Source: JBDKTH01 sp964558295 (lineage in GTDB: Bacteria; Planctomycetota; Planctomycetia; Pirellulales; Thermoguttaceae). Taken from it: a DNA stretch of 34,508 nucleotides. Every line of letters starts with the position of its first letter. Position 1 is the stretch's first letter. The translations under genes were made by a program, and so were the position numbers. Location of the stretch: positions 1 to 34,508 of the forward strand of contig CAZLDQ010000033.1 in the NCBI GenBank assembly GCA_964558295.1. Direction: 5' to 3'. Positions 32,215 to 34,508 of the stretch are shown one piece after another. The notes beneath the pieces are model-generated. The model saw only the letters and a list, made by a program, of their open reading frames with translations, was not told the DNA's origin and ran no database searches.

Positions 32215-33651
32215 ATGATTTGCCCCTCGAGTCGTTGTCTCCCCACGGTTCCCGCTCGGTCTATTGCTGCGCAGAAACCGCAACCACCGGTCGAAAGCCG
32301 GAGCCCATACGATCCGTCGTTCTGGAAGTCGTACGTCGCCAACCTGCTGGTCATGATGGCGATTGCCGTACTGTATCGGTACGCCGACTTTGTGACCTAC
32401 CTGGGCGGAAGCGAGTTGCACCTGGGCTGGATTGTCGGCCTGGGAATGGTCGGCAGCCTGATGATGCGGATCTTCATGGGGACGGCCATCGACCGCTACG
32501 GCTCGCGTCTGATGTGGCTGGCCGGGCTGCTATTGTTTGTGGCTAGTTGTTTCGGCCACCTGTTAGTGGTCCGTTACGACGGTCCGGTGATCTATCTGCT
32601 GCGCATCGCCTACTGTTCGGCAATTGCCGCGCTGGTTGGTGGGTCGATGACGTTCATCTCCGGTCGGGCACCGGTCGTGCGGATGGCGGAAATGCTGGGG
32701 ATGCTGGGCACCTCAGGGTTCCTGGGGATGGTTCTCGGCGCCCAACTCGGCGACCTGCTGATCCACGGGGGTATTCACGATCGCAGTCAGGTGGACCGCC
32801 TCTTCATTGTCGCCGGGGGACTGGGCCTGTCGGCCTTCGTTGCGGCCAGTTGGGCCACCTCGGGCTACCAGGCGCCCGTCGCACGCCGTCGCCCGCCCCT
32901 CTTATGGCTCTTGCGCCGTTATTCTCCGGGAACGATCCTCCTGGTCAGCGTCGCGATGGGGTTTGGCTACGGCCTGCCGCAAACCTTCCTGCGGACCTAC
33001 GCGGCCGAACTCAACATCCCTCGCATCGGGCTGTTTTTCGCCGTGTATGCGGTGACGGCAGTAACCACGCGGATCGTTACGCGGCGGTGGCCGGAGCGGT
33101 TCGGCCTGCAGCCGATGATCCGGATCGGGCTGGTGATGATGGTTGCCGGCCAGGCGTTGTTTCTCTGCGTCCGCGCGGAGTGGCAACTGCTGATTCCCGG
33201 CCTCTGCTTCGGAATTTCGCATGCGATCCTCTTTCCCACCGCCGTGGCCGAGGCGTGCAGCACGTTCCCGATCCGCTATCGCGGACTGGCCACCATGTTG
33301 ATCCTGGCCGCCTACGACCTGGGCGTGGTGATCGGCTCCCCCGTCGCCGGCATGATCCTGCATACGGCCGAAACCCTCGGCCTGCCGAGCTACCCGGTGA
33401 TGTATATCACGGTGGCCTCGATGCTGGGCAGCGTGGGACTCGTCTACGTACTTTCGCATCGCAAGACGCCCCAGCGGCGGCGAAAGCGGGCAATTCTCGG
33501 CGCCGGAAGTCTCATCTTGCCGGGCCAAGGGGAAGCTGGGACGCGGCAACCTACTTCCCTGCGAGTTGACGGTAGTAGTCGATCGAACGGCGCAGCCCCT
33601 CGAAAAAGTCGATCTGGGGCTCATAGCCCAAGCGAGTGCGGGCCATCGTGA
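32215..33651 (+). CDS. Major facilitator superfamily transporter
   Basis: About 478 residues from ATG 32215 (ATG 32161 would add 18). Twelve or so membrane segments are visible, from KSYVANLLVMMAIAVLYRYA to MYITVASMLGSVGLVYVLSH, with the A-motif-like GTAIDRYGSRLMWLAG between helices 2 and 3. Substrate unknown. After the last helix come about 70 low-complexity basic and Ser-rich residues, of which the last 33 overlap the convergent epimerase gene by 101 bases. A frameshift or lost stop near 33480-33550 may have lengthened it. Confidence 0.85.
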   Translation: MICPSSRCLPTVPARSIAAQKPQPPVESRSPYDPSFWKSYVANLLVMMAIAVLYRYADFVTYLGGSELHLGWIVGLGMVGSLMMRIFMGTAIDRYGSRLMWLAGLLLFVASCFGHLLVVRYDGPVIYLLRIAYCSAIAALVGGSMTFISGRAPVVRMAEMLGMLGTSGFLGMVLGAQLGDLLIHGGIHDRSQVDRLFIVAGGLGLSAFVAASWATSGYQAPVARRRPPLLWLLRRYSPGTILLVSVAMGFGYGLPQTFLRTYAAELNIPRIGLFFAVYAVTAVTTRIVTRRWPERFGLQPMIRIGLVMMVAGQALFLCVRAEWQLLIPGLCFGISHAILFPTAVAEACSTFPIRYRGLATMLILAAYDLGVVIGSPVAGMILHTAETLGLPSYPVMYITVASMLGSVGLVYVLSHRKTPQRRRKRAILGAGSLILPGQGEAGTRQPTSLRVDGSSRSNGAAPRKSRSGAHSPSECGPS

Positions 33652-34492
33652 TATCGGCCATGCTTTCGCGGATATCGCCCGGCCGGGCTGGGGCGAACTT
33701 CGGCTCGACGTGCGTGCCCAAGAGCTTATTGAGCGCATCGATCAGTTGCAAGAGCGTGATGCTCTTCCCATTGGCCACATTGAACACCTGCCCGGCCACG
33801 CCCGGGGTGTCGGCCGCCAGCAGGTTGGCGTGCACGACGTTGGCCACATAGGTGAAGTCGCGTGACTGGCCGCCGTCGCCAAACACAGTCGGCTGACGCC
33901 CGGAAAGCATTGCCGTGATGAACAAAGGAATCACGGCCGAATACTGGCTATTCGGATCTTGCCGCGGCCCAAAGACGTTGAAATAGCGGATCGTAACCGT
34001 TTCGAAGCCGTAGGTGGCCGAAAAAGCCCGGCAGTAGTACTCCGCTGCGAGTTTGGCCGCCCCGTAGGGCGAGATCGGTGCGAGCGGATCGGTCTCACGC
34101 TTGGAGCTGAACGGCTGATCGCCATACGCGCTGCTGGATCCGGCATAGACCAGACGCCGTACGCCCGCCCGGCGCGCGGCGTCCAGAAGCGTCACGGTGC
34201 CGGTCACGCACGCGGCGTTGGTGTCCAGCGGCGTTTCGACGCTCCGCGGCACCGAGGCCAAGGCCGCCTCGTGGAAGATACAATCGACCCCCTGGACTGC
34301 CTTCGCCACCAACGCCGCGTCGTTCAGGTCTCCCTCGATGAACTCCACCGCCTGGCGGATCGGATCGAGGTTCTTCACAAAGCCCGTACTGAGGTTATCC
34401 AAGACTCGGACTTTGTCGCCCCGTTGGACCAAGGCTTCCGCAATATGAGATCCAATGAATCCGGCGCCGCCAGTAACGAGGAAGGTACGCAT
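33551..34492 (-). CDS. NAD-dependent UDP-sugar 4-epimerase (extended SDR)
   Basis: 313 residues, complete. VTGGAGFIGSHIAEAL (GxxGxxG at 8-14), LDNLSTG, YAGSSSAYGD, and SPYGAAKLAAE with Tyr143 and Lys147, then RYFNVFGPRQDPNSQYSAVI, the pattern of UDP-glucose/UDP-GlcNAc 4-epimerases (GalE/WbpP branch). It inverts C4 of a UDP-sugar and would feed the glycan pathway. ATG 34492 lies 16 bases from the window edge; no ribosome site seen. The C-terminus (FEGLRRSIDYYRQLAGK) is typical, so the stop at 33551 is likely correct and the overlap is due to the transporter. Confidence 0.93.
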   Translation of the reverse strand: MRTFLVTGGAGFIGSHIAEALVQRGDKVRVLDNLSTGFVKNLDPIRQAVEFIEGDLNDAALVAKAVQGVDCIFHEAALASVPRSVETPLDTNAACVTGTVTLLDAARRAGVRRLVYAGSSSAYGDQPFSSKRETDPLAPISPYGAAKLAAEYYCRAFSATYGFETVTIRYFNVFGPRQDPNSQYSAVIPLFITAMLSGRQPTVFGDGGQSRDFTYVANVVHANLLAADTPGVAGQVFNVANGKSITLLQLIDALNKLLGTHVEPKFAPARPGDIRESMADITMARTRLGYEPQIDFFEGLRRSIDYYRQLAGK

Positions 34493-34508
34493 GGAGCTAG
34501 GAAGGGGC

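Noticed and set aside
1..34508. tRNA, rRNA, CRISPR arrays and insertion sequences
   Set aside because: No cloverleaf, ribosomal signature, regularly spaced repeats or transposase was seen on reading the sequence. A dedicated scan was not possible, so short tRNAs cannot be fully excluded.

Overview
The window reads as GC-rich chromosomal DNA from a planctomycete, probably of the Pirellulales. This rests on a Tat-exported Gfo/Idh/MocA oxidoreductase, a small protein with a basic 'FRPRTLLLG' membrane anchor typical of the group, a lysine-rich histone-H1-like protein, many starts with poor Shine-Dalgarno sites, and gene junctions filled with short-word, self-complementary repeats. No rRNA, tRNA, CRISPR array or complete insertion sequence was seen. 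The phylum is an inference from gene style, not from a marker gene.

Left part (1-5000): a response regulator cut by the window edge faces an HD-GYP response regulator with a C-terminal HPt-like domain (cyclic-di-GMP signalling). A Tat-secreted oxidoreductase follows, ending in two tandem stem-loops, then a small hydrophilic protein and a possibly decayed membrane protein.

Glycan region (5000-16450): one promoter appears to drive a tightly coupled six-gene operon of GT-C transferase, UDP-sugar dehydrogenase, SDR epimerase, polyprenyl-phosphate GT2, a second multi-membrane protein and a GT4. A MurJ-like flippase converges on it, and an AsnB-type amidotransferase follows. Together they could make a uronate, load sugars on polyprenyl phosphate, flip the lipid-linked product, polymerise or transfer it outside, and perhaps amidate the uronate. 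A GT9 transferase (20.4-21.6 kb), a second polyprenol-phosphate GT2 (31.2-32.0 kb) and a UDP-sugar epimerase (33.5-34.5 kb) fit the same theme.

Middle (16.4-23.2 kb): a mixed zone with a broken GT2 remnant, an exported TIM-barrel isomerase-like protein, a small anchored protein, a secreted CAP-domain protein, a 615-bp structured spacer with a terminator that has no gene, a BON protein, a histone-like protein with a strong promoter, GT9 and an MBL-fold hydrolase.

Right part (23.2-34.5 kb): a sigma-54 two-component pair (NtrC-type regulator and sensor kinase), then a minus-strand module: hotdog thioesterase, IorA, IorB, phenylacetate-CoA-ligase-like enzyme and a double-ACT protein. This is the classic aryl-pyruvate ferredoxin oxidoreductase set, but IorA stops at the first cysteine of where its iron-sulfur domain should begin, and four successive junctions from iorA to the sensor kinase carry different self-complementary repeats. 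The window closes with an MFS transporter whose end overlaps the convergent epimerase gene.
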